Source: Myxococcales bacterium
GTDB taxonomy: Bacteria > Myxococcota > Polyangia > Polyangiales > Polyangiaceae
Assembly (NCBI GenBank): GCA_003151595.1
Contig: PLXW01000018.1
Location: 1-64,000 of the forward strand
Length of the DNA: 64,000 nucleotides
Direction of reading: 5' to 3'
A model generated the notes under the pieces. It was not told where the DNA came from, searched no databases, and worked only from the letters and a program-made list of their open reading frames with translations. Of the stretch, positions 17,011 through 27,500 are shown in pieces; the stretch's first letter is position 1; each line of letters opens with the position of its first letter. The position numbers and the translations under genes are program-made.

Positions 17011-20000
17011 TCATTTCGCCGTCGCCGCCGTCGCGCGCATCCACGCAACGGGGAACGTCCGGAACACGTCGCGGAGAGCGAGCTTCGTGCCCGTCGTTGC
17101 TTCTCCCGTGAAGGCGTTCGACCAGCTCGCATCCACGCCTACGTCGATCGACTCGTCCTTCCATGCGTCGCCGAGCGCGAGCGACGGTTCGCCCGCGATA
17201 CGCCGCGTCAGCCGCGGCACGATCACGAGGAGCCGCTCTCTTCCCAGCGCGCGCTCGAAGGCGATCACGTTGGGCGACGCGGACTCGATCGCGCGATACG
17301 CCCCTTGCAGGAACAGATCGGGCAAAGCCTTCCGCGCGCGCAGGCCGGTACGGAGCACGTGCAGCTTGATGCGCCCGTCGCGGTACGTTCGAACGAGCTC
17401 TTGGGCGAGCGCGCTCGATGGCGCGCCACGGGCGTCGAGATCGCGGAGCGCCTCGCGTCGGCGCGCGAAGTCGACCGGGCGGCGGTTGTCGGGATCGACG
17501 AGCGACAGATCCCACAGCTCCGTCCCTTGATACACGTCGGGCACGCCCGGCGATGCGAGCCGGAGCGCGAGCTGCGCGAGGGCGTTGCTGGCGCCGGGAG
17601 GGATCACGATCTGCGCGAAGGTCTCGACCGCGCGCATGAAGTCGGCGTCGCCGAGCGCGCCGCGGACGAAGCGGACGAGCGCGTCGTCGTACTCGGCGTC
17701 CGGCGCGAGCCACGACGTGTAGAGCTTGGCCTCGCGCGCGGCCTTCAAGGCGTACGCGACGAGCCGCTCGGTGAAGGGCTCGCGCTCGCCGTCGTTCGCG
17801 AATCCCTCGAAGGGATACGCTCCGATGACGGTCTGAAAGAACGCGTATTCGTCGAGCCGCGCGGGCGCCGACTCACCGCCGACCGAGCCCGCGTGAGGCC
17901 GGCCCAGGCCGTGAAGCGTCTCCACCGCCGCGCGCCACTCGCTCGGCACTTCGCTCAAGGCCGCGATCCGCGCGCGGACGTCTTCGCTCCTCTTCGTGTC
18001 GTGCGTCGTCGTCGCCGTGAACCCCAGCGGCCATCGCGCGAGCGTCGCCACATTGTGGTCGTGCAACTCCGACGGCGGTCTCGCGAAGCGACTCGCGTCG
18101 CACCCCACCTCGTTGTTCGAGAGGAGGAGCGCGTGCCGGTACATCACCGTGTCCTCGATCCCCTTGGCCATCACCGGGCTCGTGAGCTGCTGGAAGCGCA
18201 TCGCGAAGCGAACGCTGTCTTCCGAGCGATCTTCGAGGAGCACGATCGAGCGCAGGAACTCGAACACCGACCTATCCATGAGCGGGTTGGCGCGGCGCGC
18301 CTTCTCGATCGCTTCGCGGACGTGCGCTTCGTCGTTCGGCTGGCGCGTGCCGTCAGGGCGCACGTAGCTGCGGTAGACGGGGAAGGCGAGAAGCGTCTCT
18401 TCGATCGCGCGGAGGAGCTTCGTGAACGAGAAGTCGCGCGCGCGGCGCTTGCCGTCGGCGATCCCCTTCAGCACGTGCGTGAGCATCTGCACTTCGCTGG
18501 AGACGGCGCTGCGCAGGATCGTCCGCTTCGAGTCGTAGACGGAGACTTCGTAGCTCGGGGCGCCGGCGAACGAGCGATGGAGCTCGTCGAACGCGCTCTC
18601 CGCGCCGGGGTCGACCCACACGCCGTTGGCCACGGCGAGGAAATCGTAGCCGGTGGTGCCGGCGATGGCCCACGTCGGTGGGAGCTCTTCGTCGCGCCCC
18701 AGGATCTTCTCCGCGACCACGTAGAACGGCGCGTGCCCCACGCCGTCGCTCGCAAGCGCGCGCTGCGCCCCGTCCCGAAGCGCCGAAAAATAGCTCGCGG
18801 GGTCGTAGAGACCGTCCGTGTGATCGAGCCGCAAGCCGGTCACCCGCTTCTTGGCGACGAGCTCGAACAGGAATCGGTGCGTGTCGGCGAAGACGCGCGG
18901 GTCTTCCATGCGCAGCGCCGCAAGCTCGTTCAGGTCGAAGAAGCGGCGGTAGTTCACCTCGTCGCCCGCCACGCGCCACGACGCGAGGCGGTGGTTCTGA
19001 TCGAGGAGGAACCCTTCCAGCTTGTCGTTGCTCTCGTTGATCGCAGTCACGGTCGCCTCGACGGCGCCGACGATCTCGGGCGAGGCGTTGAACAACGCGG
19101 CCAGGCGCCGCTTCATCACGTCGATCTCGCGCGCGCGGACCGCCCGCTCGTCGGCCGCGGTCGTCGAGGCCGGCGGGAGGTTCCGGATCGAGGTGACGAT
19201 GCTCTCCAGCTCTTCGGCGTTCGCGTCCGATCGCGGAAGCGTGAGCGCCGCCAACGCCGGCTCGAGGATCAGGCGATAGCTCCGCGGTGACGCGGGGTAG
19301 CGCGACTCGAAGTAACGGATGAAGAACGCTCCCGCCTCGCGCGCGACGGAGATCTTCTTCGCTTCGAGCTCTTCGCCGAACTGCTCGCCGAGCACGGGGA
19401 GGAGGACTTTCTCCTTCAGCGTGCTCGTCGGCGCGGCCCAGTCGATGTCGAAATAGTCGGCGTAGAGCGAGCTCGGTCCGTGCTCGAGGACGTCGTTCCA
19501 CCAGAGGTTCTCGCCGCCGGCCACTCCCATGTGGTTCGGGACGAAGTCGAGCACGTAGCGCATCCCGCGCTTCGCGAGGTCGTCGGTCCAGGCCTCGAAG
19601 TCTTCGCGCGACCCGAGCTCCGGGTTCAGGGACGCGTGATCGACCACGTCGTAGCCGTGGGTGCTCCCGTGATGCGCTTTCAAGATCGGCGACGAGTACG
19701 CCGCGCCGACGCCGAGCGCGTCCAGGTATTCGGTGATGGCGCTCGCGTCGGCGAACCCGAAGCCGCCGTGAAGCTGCAGGCGGTACGTCGACGTCGGGAA
19801 CTCGTGCGCCGCGCCGATCCCTGCCGGCGCGAGCGCGCGTCGTCCGAAGAGCTTCAGCGAACGCGCGGTCATCCGCGTCGCCTCGTCGGGCACCACTTCG
19901 CCGGTGGCGTCGTCATCGGCCGTGTCCAGCAAGAGCGCCCATCGGAGGCTTCGACCACGCTCGCTGATCGACGGGAGCGTGAAGTCGAGAGCGGAGGCAC

Positions 20001-21954
20001 TGGCGTTCAGCACCAGCAAGAGGTCGTCGTCCGCGAAGCCGCGCCCCTCTTCGTCGACGGCGACGAGCGCCGCGCCCGAGAGGAAGAGCGCCAGGCTCGA
20101 CGTGCCGGAGTTGTTCCAGTCGTCGTCCGTCATCCGCGCGCCGTCGTGTCGGAACCAGTCGGCGTCGCGCGTGGTGTGCCCAGAGAGCGTCTCCCCCGAG
20201 GCGAACGCGCCCGACTCGAGTAGCGGGTGCGTACGGCGCAGGTGAATCGCCTTCTGCACGAACGCGAGGAGCTTCGATCGCCGTTCGTCGAGCTCCCAGT
20301 CGTACCAGTTCGTCTCGTTGTCCTGGCAGTAGGCGTTGTTGTTCCCGCGCTGCGTTCGGCCGATCTCGTCGCCGCCGCAGATCATCGGCGTGCCGCGCGA
20401 GAAGAGGAGCGACGCCAGGAAATTGCGCTGCTGCCGCGCGCGGAAGTCGTTCACGCGCGGGTCGTCGGTCTCGCCTTCGACGCCGCCGTTCGAGCTCCGG
20501 TTGTCGTCGTTGCCGTCGCGGTTGTCTTCGCCGTTCGCTTCGTTGTGCTTCGCTTCGTACGAGACGAGATCGCGCAGCGTGTAGCCGTCGTGCGCGGCGA
20601 TGAAGTTGATGCTCGCCGAGGGCTTGCGTCCGTCGTTGCGATAGAGGTCCGCGCTGCCGGTGAGCCGTGCACCGATCTCGCCGGCGCGTCCGCCGTCGCC
20701 GCGCCAGAAGGCGCGCATCGCGTCGCGGTACTCGGCGTTCCACTCGCTCCAGCGAACGGGGAAATGCCCGACCTGGTATCCCCCTTCGCCCATGTCCCAC
20801 GGCTCGGCGATCAGCTTCACGTTCGCCAGCGCTGGGTCCTGATTCAAGACCGTGAAGAAGCTCGAGAGCCGATCGACCTCGTGGAGGCTCCGCGCCAGCG
20901 TCGACGCGAGGTCGAAGCGGAACCCGTCGACGTGCATCTCGCGCACCCAGTAGCGGAGCGAGTCCATGATCAGCCGCAGCGTCTGCGGGTGGTGCACGTT
21001 GAGCGAGTTGCCCGTGCCCGTGTAGTCGAAATAGAAGCGCGGATCGTTCGGTGTGAGGCGGTAGTAGGTGCGGTTGTCGATCCCCTTGAAGCTCAGCGTC
21101 GGCCCGAGGTGATTCCCTTCGGCGGTGTGGTTGTAGACGACGTCGAGAATGACCTCGATGCCCGCGCCGTGAAGGGCGCGCACCATCTCCTTGAACTGCC
21201 GCACCTCGTCGCCGACGCGATCGCCCGCGCGATAGCGGACCTCGGGCGCCAAGAAGGAGATCGAGTTGTAGCCCCAATAGTTTCGGAGACCGCGCTCGAG
21301 GAGATGTTGGTCATCGACGAAGTGATGAACCGGGAGGAGCTCCACGGCCGTGACGCCCAGCTCGACGAGGTACTTCAGGATCGCCGGCGTCCCGATCGCG
21401 GCGTACGTCCCGCGAAGCTCGGGCGGCACGTCGGGGTGACGCATCGTCAGCCCCTTCACGTGCGTCTCGTAGAGGATGCTTTTTCGCAGCGGCGTGTTCG
21501 GCGCGACGTCGTGGCCCCACTCGAAGGCATCGTCGACCACGACGCCGTACGGCGCCGCCCGCTGATCGAACGTCGAGAGCACGAGATCGCGCTCGGGGTG
21601 AAGCAGATCGTACGAGAAGCCCCCTTTGGACCAATCCTCGATGCCGCTCACCGCCTTTGCGTACGGATCCAGCAACAGGTTGAGGTGGTTGAAGCGATTC
21701 CCGAGCTTCGGCTCCCATGGGCCGTCGACCCGGAAGGCATAGAGCTGACCGGGCCTTACGTCTTCGAGGTAGGCGTGCCACACGAACTCGGTTCGCTGCT
21801 CGATGCGAAAGCGTGTCTCGTCCCCCTCGGCATCGAAGAGGCACAGGTCCACCCCGCTCGCGGCCTCGGAGTAGATCGCGAAGTTCGTACCTCGACCGTC
21901 CCATGTGGCGCCGAGCGGGGAGGGGACGCCGGGCCGAACGACGATTGGGTTCAT
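17011..21954 (-). CDS. GlgX-TreY fusion: glycogen debranching enzyme plus maltooligosyl-trehalose synthase
   Basis: 1647 residues. Residues 1 to about 710 are a GlgX/isoamylase-type glycoside hydrolase 13: an N-terminal carbohydrate-binding module ([16 protein letters not shown]), then [24 protein letters not shown], the nucleophile in DGFRFDLAS, the acid in LIAEPWD and the transition-state Asp in FIAAHDG. From about 719 ([15 protein letters not shown]) a full TreY follows: [30 protein letters not shown] and [11 protein letters not shown]. The first half removes alpha-1,6 branches; the second converts the reducing-end glucose of the released chains to a trehalose unit. A TreZ to release trehalose is not in the window. 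Both active sites look intact. It lies in an operon behind a 79-residue protein and is convergent with the small membrane protein gene one base away. Confidence 0.93.
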   Translation of the reverse strand: MNPIVVRPGVPSPLGATWDGRGTNFAIYSEAASGVDLCLFDAEGDETRFRIEQRTEFVWHAYLEDVRPGQLYAFRVDGPWEPKLGNRFNHLNLLLDPYAKAVSGIEDWSKGGFSYDLLHPERDLVLSTFDQRAAPYGVVVDDAFEWGHDVAPNTPLRKSILYETHVKGLTMRHPDVPPELRGTYAAIGTPAILKYLVELGVTAVELLPVHHFVDDQHLLERGLRNYWGYNSISFLAPEVRYRAGDRVGDEVRQFKEMVRALHGAGIEVILDVVYNHTAEGNHLGPTLSFKGIDNRTYYRLTPNDPRFYFDYTGTGNSLNVHHPQTLRLIMDSLRYWVREMHVDGFRFDLASTLARSLHEVDRLSSFFTVLNQDPALANVKLIAEPWDMGEGGYQVGHFPVRWSEWNAEYRDAMRAFWRGDGGRAGEIGARLTGSADLYRNDGRKPSASINFIAAHDGYTLRDLVSYEAKHNEANGEDNRDGNDDNRSSNGGVEGETDDPRVNDFRARQQRNFLASLLFSRGTPMICGGDEIGRTQRGNNNAYCQDNETNWYDWELDERRSKLLAFVQKAIHLRRTHPLLESGAFASGETLSGHTTRDADWFRHDGARMTDDDWNNSGTSSLALFLSGAALVAVDEEGRGFADDDLLLVLNASASALDFTLPSISERGRSLRWALLLDTADDDATGEVVPDEATRMTARSLKLFGRRALAPAGIGAAHEFPTSTYRLQLHGGFGFADASAITEYLDALGVGAAYSSPILKAHHGSTHGYDVVDHASLNPELGSREDFEAWTDDLAKRGMRYVLDFVPNHMGVAGGENLWWNDVLEHGPSSLYADYFDIDWAAPTSTLKEKVLLPVLGEQFGEELEAKKISVAREAGAFFIRYFESRYPASPRSYRLILEPALAALTLPRSDANAEELESIVTSIRNLPPASTTAADERAVRAREIDVMKRRLAALFNASPEIVGAVEATVTAINESNDKLEGFLLDQNHRLASWRVAGDEVNYRRFFDLNELAALRMEDPRVFADTHRFLFELVAKKRVTGLRLDHTDGLYDPASYFSALRDGAQRALASDGVGHAPFYVVAEKILGRDEELPPTWAIAGTTGYDFLAVANGVWVDPGAESAFDELHRSFAGAPSYEVSVYDSKRTILRSAVSSEVQMLTHVLKGIADGKRRARDFSFTKLLRAIEETLLAFPVYRSYVRPDGTRQPNDEAHVREAIEKARRANPLMDRSVFEFLRSIVLLEDRSEDSVRFAMRFQQLTSPVMAKGIEDTVMYRHALLLSNNEVGCDASRFARPPSELHDHNVATLARWPLGFTATTTHDTKRSEDVRARIAALSEVPSEWRAAVETLHGLGRPHAGSVGGESAPARLDEYAFFQTVIGAYPFEGFANDGEREPFTERLVAYALKAAREAKLYTSWLAPDAEYDDALVRFVRGALGDADFMRAVETFAQIVIPPGASNALAQLALRLASPGVPDVYQGTELWDLSLVDPDNRRPVDFARRREALRDLDARGAPSSALAQELVRTYRDGRIKLHVLRTGLRARKALPDLFLQGAYRAIESASPNVIAFERALGRERLLVIVPRLTRRIAGEPSLALGDAWKDESIDVGVDASWSNAFTGEATTGTKLALRDVFRTFPVAWMRATAATAK

Positions 21955-21965
21955 CAGAGCGTACG

Positions 21966-22205
21966 CTACAGGGCGGCAGCCTTCGCGCGAGCTCGGTTGC
22001 GCTCGATCTCGGCGAGCACGTAGATCGACAGGATCTCGTGCTCCGCGTCCGCCGACGCGGTCGGGCTCTCGTCGAGAGAGTGGAGCAGCTCGTTGATCTT
22101 CTTCGACAGCTCGCGAGCGGGCTGTGTGCCCGAGCTCGCGAGGAGTCGCGACGCCTCACCGAGCATCTCCTTCAGCGTGGAGATCGACTGGAACGCCTGC
22201 GTCAT
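21966..22205 (-). CDS. 79-residue helical protein upstream of GlgX-TreY
   Basis: 79 residues, starting at an ATG with a strong ribosome site (GGAGAAGGAAAG). It is predicted all-helical and soluble ([56 protein letters not shown]). No family is recognised. Its stop is 11 bases before the GlgX-TreY start on the same strand, so the two are probably co-transcribed. A regulatory or scaffolding role for the fusion enzyme is possible but untested. Confidence 0.75.
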   Translation of the reverse strand: MTQAFQSISTLKEMLGEASRLLASSGTQPARELSKKINELLHSLDESPTASADAEHEILSIYVLAEIERNRARAKAAAL

Positions 22206-22332
22206 CTTTCCTTCTCCATCCGAGAGTGTCGCGACCGCGATCTGCGAGCGTGAACGATGCAACGCGAGTGCCGTGCGTTTTTCGCGAGGAACGCGTTCTG
22301 TGAAGGCGACCAAAGCGCCCCTTTGAGGCATC

Positions 22333-24570
22333 TTGGCCACGACGGAGCCCCTCCTGTTCGCTCGCCCCTTCGCTCTCGCCCCTCTTCTCGCGCTCGCGCT
22401 GGCGGCCGCGCTAGCGCTAGCGGTCGCGCTGGCGCTCGGCGGGTGCACGTCCATTCCTGCCGGCCGGTCGTCGATCGATGCGTTGAACATCGAAGGGACG
22501 GACGCGATCGACGAGTCGACCGTCGCCGAGAAGCTCGCGACGACGCCAACCGAGAAGTTCATCGGGCTGTTTCGCGGTGTGGTCTACGACTACGAGGTCT
22601 ACGACCCGTCGGTCGTTCAGCGCGATCTCGCGCGCATCGAGCGCTACTACCGCGGCAAGGGATTCCTCGAAGCGCACGCGCGCGCCGGGCGGGTCGCGGA
22701 GGTGAGCCCGGGGCACGTGCGGGTGGACATCGTTGTTCAAGAGGGCCCGCCGACGTTGAACCGCGGCGTGCGGATCGACGGCCTCGGCGTCGTGCCTCCC
22801 GCGATCGCGAACGGGGTCTTTGCTGCGGCGCAGGGCGCGCTGCCCGTGGGCGCGCGGTTCGACGAAGACGGGTACACGAAGGCGAAGACTGCCGTGCTCA
22901 AGGCGCTGACCGATCGCGGCTACGCGTACGCGACGTCGACCTCGGACGCGTCGATCGATCTGGGCGCGCACGCCGCCGACTACGTGTTCACCGTCGTGCC
23001 TGGACCGGTCGCGAAGTTCGGCGCGATCACGTTCGAGGGGCTCGATCCCAAAGGGGCGAAGCCGCAAGAGATCGGCGAGGCGCCGCTCCTCCGCGCGATG
23101 AACATCGATCCGGGCGAGACGTATTCGACCGAGGCCATCGACGACGCGACGCAGGCGCTGCTCGAGCTCGAAGTGTTCAGCGCCGTGACGATCGAGCCGC
23201 AGCTCACGCAACCTCCGCCGCCGAACCCGGTGGTGCCACTGGTCGTGAAGGCGGAGCCGACGCGACTGCGTGAGCTGCGCCTCGGCGTCGGCGGCGAGTT
23301 CGACGAGATAAAGACCGAGCTCCATCTCCTCGCCAGCTGGGAGGATCACAATTTCCTCGGGGGGCTCCGCGACTTCACGATCACGTTTCAGCCGGGCGTG
23401 GTCCTCAACCCGATTCGTCTCGGCAACTACACGACGCCGATCAATCCGCTCCCCGAAGAGCGCTTGAAGCTCGCGCTCCGCCAGCCGAGCTTCTTCGAAG
23501 CGCGCACCGTCGGCTTCATCAAGCCGGAGCTCAACGTCTACCCGCTTCTCGTGGTGCCCAACCCGCCGCCCAACACGCCGGTCATCCGCTACACCGAAGT
23601 GAAAGCGAGCGTCGGCGCGGACCGCCCGTTCGGCAAGCTGCTGGTGACGCTCGCGTACAACACGCAGTTCGAGAATCCGTCCAACTACCTCGCGGATGCG
23701 AAGAGCCCCGTCAATCTCCCGACGGTCTTCATCGCATACCCCCAACTCAACACCGTCCTCGATCTACGAGACGATCCGAGCCACACGCACAAGGGGATCT
23801 ACCTCGCGAACGACCTTCAGGTCGCCGGCGTCGGCGGACAGGTCAGCGACGTTCGCGTGCAGCCAGAGGTGCGGACGTACCTCCCGCTCGGCAAGCGAGT
23901 GACCTTCGCGACGCGGGCAACGATGGGGTTCCTGCTCGCGGCGAACTACGCCGAAGGACCGGCGGGCGGAGGGTTTGCCGACGAGCTCAGGGCATTCCAG
24001 GCGAAACCCGTGCCCACGGATGGCTACGTGTCCGATCTCGAGAAGATGTACTTCCGCGGCTTCTTCTCCGGCGGACCAAACTCGAACCGCGGATTTCCGC
24101 TTCGCGGTGTGGCTCCTTACGGTGACGTTCCGTTCTTGAATCCAGCGAACGCGTCATCGGTAGTGGCCCGCGGGTGCAATCCGCAGGGTGGCGTCGTGCC
24201 GCCCGGTTGCTCGAGCCCCATCGGCGGCTTCACGCTTTGGGAGCTCTCCAACGAGCTTCGCGTCAACGTCTCCGGGCCGTTCTCGACGGCGGTGTTTTGC
24301 GACATGAGCGACGTATCGCCCAACCGATTCGACGTGCGTCTCGGCGGGAGCCAGCGGTTCCGTCCGCACCTCTCGTGCGGGCTCGGCGTTCGCTACGACA
24401 CGCCGGTTGGCCCGATCCGCCTCGACATCGGGTACCGCATCGAGGCGCTTCAGGTCCTTGGCTACAAGAACGACGTCGCGGCGAACCAAGCCGACCCGAC
24501 CGAAGGCTTCATCCCGCGCTTGTTCGGCCTCCCTCTCGCCGTCGCGTTCGGGATCGGTGAGGCGTACTGA
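22333..24570 (+). CDS. TamA/BamA-type Omp85 protein with lipobox, copy 2
   Basis: 745 residues. It starts at TTG: an in-frame stop at 22324 rules out anything further upstream, and the next ATG lies beyond the signal peptide. TTTGAGG just before it serves as ribosome site. The signal peptide is an Ala-Leu run ending in LGGCT, again a lipobox. POTRA-like repeats (IERYYRGKGFLEAHAR; VLKALTDRGYAYAT; IDDATQALLELEVFSAV) precede a barrel with WEDHNFLGG, FFSGGPNSNRGFPLRG, GPIRLDIGYRIEA and terminal Tyr. It aligns throughout with the copy at 14101-16260 but has diverged. The stop overlaps the start of the TamB-like gene. Confidence 0.88.
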   Translation: MATTEPLLFARPFALAPLLALALAAALALAVALALGGCTSIPAGRSSIDALNIEGTDAIDESTVAEKLATTPTEKFIGLFRGVVYDYEVYDPSVVQRDLARIERYYRGKGFLEAHARAGRVAEVSPGHVRVDIVVQEGPPTLNRGVRIDGLGVVPPAIANGVFAAAQGALPVGARFDEDGYTKAKTAVLKALTDRGYAYATSTSDASIDLGAHAADYVFTVVPGPVAKFGAITFEGLDPKGAKPQEIGEAPLLRAMNIDPGETYSTEAIDDATQALLELEVFSAVTIEPQLTQPPPPNPVVPLVVKAEPTRLRELRLGVGGEFDEIKTELHLLASWEDHNFLGGLRDFTITFQPGVVLNPIRLGNYTTPINPLPEERLKLALRQPSFFEARTVGFIKPELNVYPLLVVPNPPPNTPVIRYTEVKASVGADRPFGKLLVTLAYNTQFENPSNYLADAKSPVNLPTVFIAYPQLNTVLDLRDDPSHTHKGIYLANDLQVAGVGGQVSDVRVQPEVRTYLPLGKRVTFATRATMGFLLAANYAEGPAGGGFADELRAFQAKPVPTDGYVSDLEKMYFRGFFSGGPNSNRGFPLRGVAPYGDVPFLNPANASSVVARGCNPQGGVVPPGCSSPIGGFTLWELSNELRVNVSGPFSTAVFCDMSDVSPNRFDVRLGGSQRFRPHLSCGLGVRYDTPVGPIRLDIGYRIEALQVLGYKNDVAANQADPTEGFIPRLFGLPLAVAFGIGEAY

Positions 24571-27500
24571 TGCTTCGCGCCCTTCGCGCGATCGTGCTCG
24601 TGCTGACGTTCGTCGTCGCGCTCGTCGCCGGCATCTTCATGCACGTGAACGCGGCGCCCCTTCGTCGCGACGTCGCGGCGCGCGTGACCGAGGTGCTGGG
24701 GTCGCTGTTCGCGGGGAAGGTGACGCTCGTTTCGATCGGACGCATCGGGCTCGATGGCATCGACGGGCTGTCGGCGCGGATCGCGGATCCGGCCGGAAAC
24801 ACGGTGCTGATGGTCGAGGGCGTGCGCGTGCGGGCGGACGTGGTGGCGATCGTGAAGAGCGTTGCGTCGGGGATCGGGCCGATGGTGATCGATCTGAACG
24901 AGGTCACCGTGCGATCGGCCGACGCCGCGGTCGATGTCGATGCGAAGGGGACGCTGGGGATCGCGCGCGCGTTCCAGCCGCGCACGCCGTCCACGTCGAC
25001 GAGCAAGGGTCGCGACGTTCGGTTCACGATCGATCGCGTCGCGATCGATCACGTATGGGCGCACGGCGTCCCGGCTACCGGGCTCGCGGTCGATGCCGAC
25101 CTCGATGCGTTGCGCGGTAAGGTCCTCGTCGCGCCCCCCGCCCTCACGATCGACGTCGACGCGCTGACGCTCGTGACGCGCGGCATGCCGCACGACCTGA
25201 ACGCCCACGGCGCGCTGACCGCCAAGGTGGCGATGCCCTCGGCGAAGGGGGGCGCCGTCGGAGTCGCCGCCGCATGGAGAGGCACCGTCGGCGGGATCGA
25301 CGGGAGCGCGCAAGCGTCGCTCGACGGCGACGCGATCGATGTCTCGGTGGACGCGCCGCAGATCTCGCCCGACGCGATCCGCGCGCAGTGGCCCGCGTCG
25401 CCGATCACCGAGACCGCTTCCGCGCACGTCGACGCGAAGGGGACGCTCACGCACGTCGACGTGCACGCGCGCGCGACGCTCGGCGGCGCTTTGGTCGATC
25501 TCGCCGGTCCCGTCGCCATGGCCAGCGGACAGCACGCCGACATCCACCTCGACGTGCACGCTCTCGATCTGAACGCGATCGCTCCGTCGGCCCCACCGTC
25601 GTCGCTCTCCGCCAAGGGCGAGATCTCGGTCACGCGCAAGGCCGACGGCTCGCTCGACGCCGAGACGAAGATCACGCTCGACCCGGGAGTCATCGCCGGC
25701 GAGCCGGTGCCGCCGGGCTCGGTGCACGCGTCGGTGGCGTACGATGCCCACTCCGGTCTTCGCGGCGACGCGCGGATCTCCGCGCACGAGCCGGGCGCGC
25801 CGACGGTGCTCTCGGTTCACGTGGCGCCGACCCGCACCGGCGCGCTGCAGGTGACGTTCGACGCGGACGTGAACGCGCCGCAGCTCGACGGCATCCCGCG
25901 CTTGCACACCAAGGTCCGAGGGCGCACGGTCGTGAAGACCCACGGAGTCGTCGACCTCGAACGCGGCGAGATCGTCGCCAAGGTGAAGGCGGAGATCGAC
26001 GACTTCGGACAGGGAGGAATCGCCCACGCTCAGCATGCGTCGATCGTCGCCGACGCGTCGGGGACGCTCGCTTCGCCGAAGCTCGATCTCGACGTGCGCG
26101 GCGACGCGCTCGACGTCGCCGGCTACCGATTCTCGACCGCGCACGTGGAAGCGCACGGACAGGCGAAGCGCTTGCACGTGAGCGTGCACCTTCACGGTGA
26201 CGACGCGCCCAACGTCGAGGCCGACGCGGATCTCGGGCTCGCGGCGAAGCCGACGGTGACGAACGTCGAGGCACGCCTCGCGTGGCACCGCGAGCGGATC
26301 GTGGCGCGCGCTGCGTCGGTGCGAATCGGGAGCGGGACGCTCGACGTCGACGACATCGAGCTGACGGGGCTCGGAGGACCGATCCACGCTTCGCTGCACA
26401 CGGCGCCGAACACGTTGCGCGTGAAGGCCGACGCGCGCGATCTCGACGTGGCTCGTCTCGCGCAGATCGTCCGCGTCGAAGATCGCCTCGAGGGGTGCCG
26501 CCTCGCGCTCGACGTGGACGCCACCGTGAAGCGCGAAGGGGCGGAGGGGACCGCGTCGTTCGACCTCGGCTCGTGCACCCTCGACAAAGTGAAAGAGGTG
26601 ACCGCGCACCTCGACGCCTCGATGCACGGGCGAAAGATCTCCGGCAACGCGAAGGTCGACGTGCCGGGCGCGGGCGCGATCGATTTCACGACGACGTCGA
26701 TCCAGATCGGCGGAACCGCGCCCGTCCTGTCGTCGATGCGGCGCGCGTGGGGGAAGGTGAAGTTCACGGGGCAACTGGATCTCGCCAAGCTGGCGTCGTT
26801 GCTGCCGGCCGGCGCGCTCCCGTTCGACGACCTCCGCGGCGGGCTGACGCTCGACGGCAGGATCCAGCGCGACACGATGGAGGACATGACGCCCGGAATG
26901 CAGATCTCGCTGAAGACCGCCGGCCTGTCGGTTGTCGGCGCGAGCAAGCGCATCACCGACGTCGACGGCTCGACGACGATCGTGCCGCCGTCGTGGCGCT
27001 CGGAGGGGATCGATGTCGGGCTGGACTTGCACGTCGACGGAGACAGTGGGTTCGCGGAGCTCGACGCGCGTCTGAACGACGCGAAGGGAGAGCTCGTCAG
27101 CCTCGATCTGAAATCGGACACGGTGCCATTCTCGAACCTGATCGCGACGCCGGCACAGGCCCTCTCGCTCCTCGAGGCGGTGCAGTTCAACGCGCGGGTC
27201 GGCGTACCGAAGCGCAAGATGAACGAGCTGCCGGCGGTCCTCGGGATCACGGGCGGGCGCGGCGAGATCGAAGGCGTGGTGAACGTCGTGGGCTCCGCGA
27301 CCAAGCCGCTGATCGACGCCGACGTGAAGCTCACCGACGCGCGCGGGCGCACGACCGGTCTCTCGACGCCGGCGAGCTTCGATCTAAAGGCGCGCTACGA
27401 CGGCGCGCACGCCGAGGCGAAGCTCACGGCCAGCGTGAAGAGCGGTGTCGTGCTCGATGCCAGAGCGTCCGGCGACATTGCGATGAGCGCTCTGCTGGCG

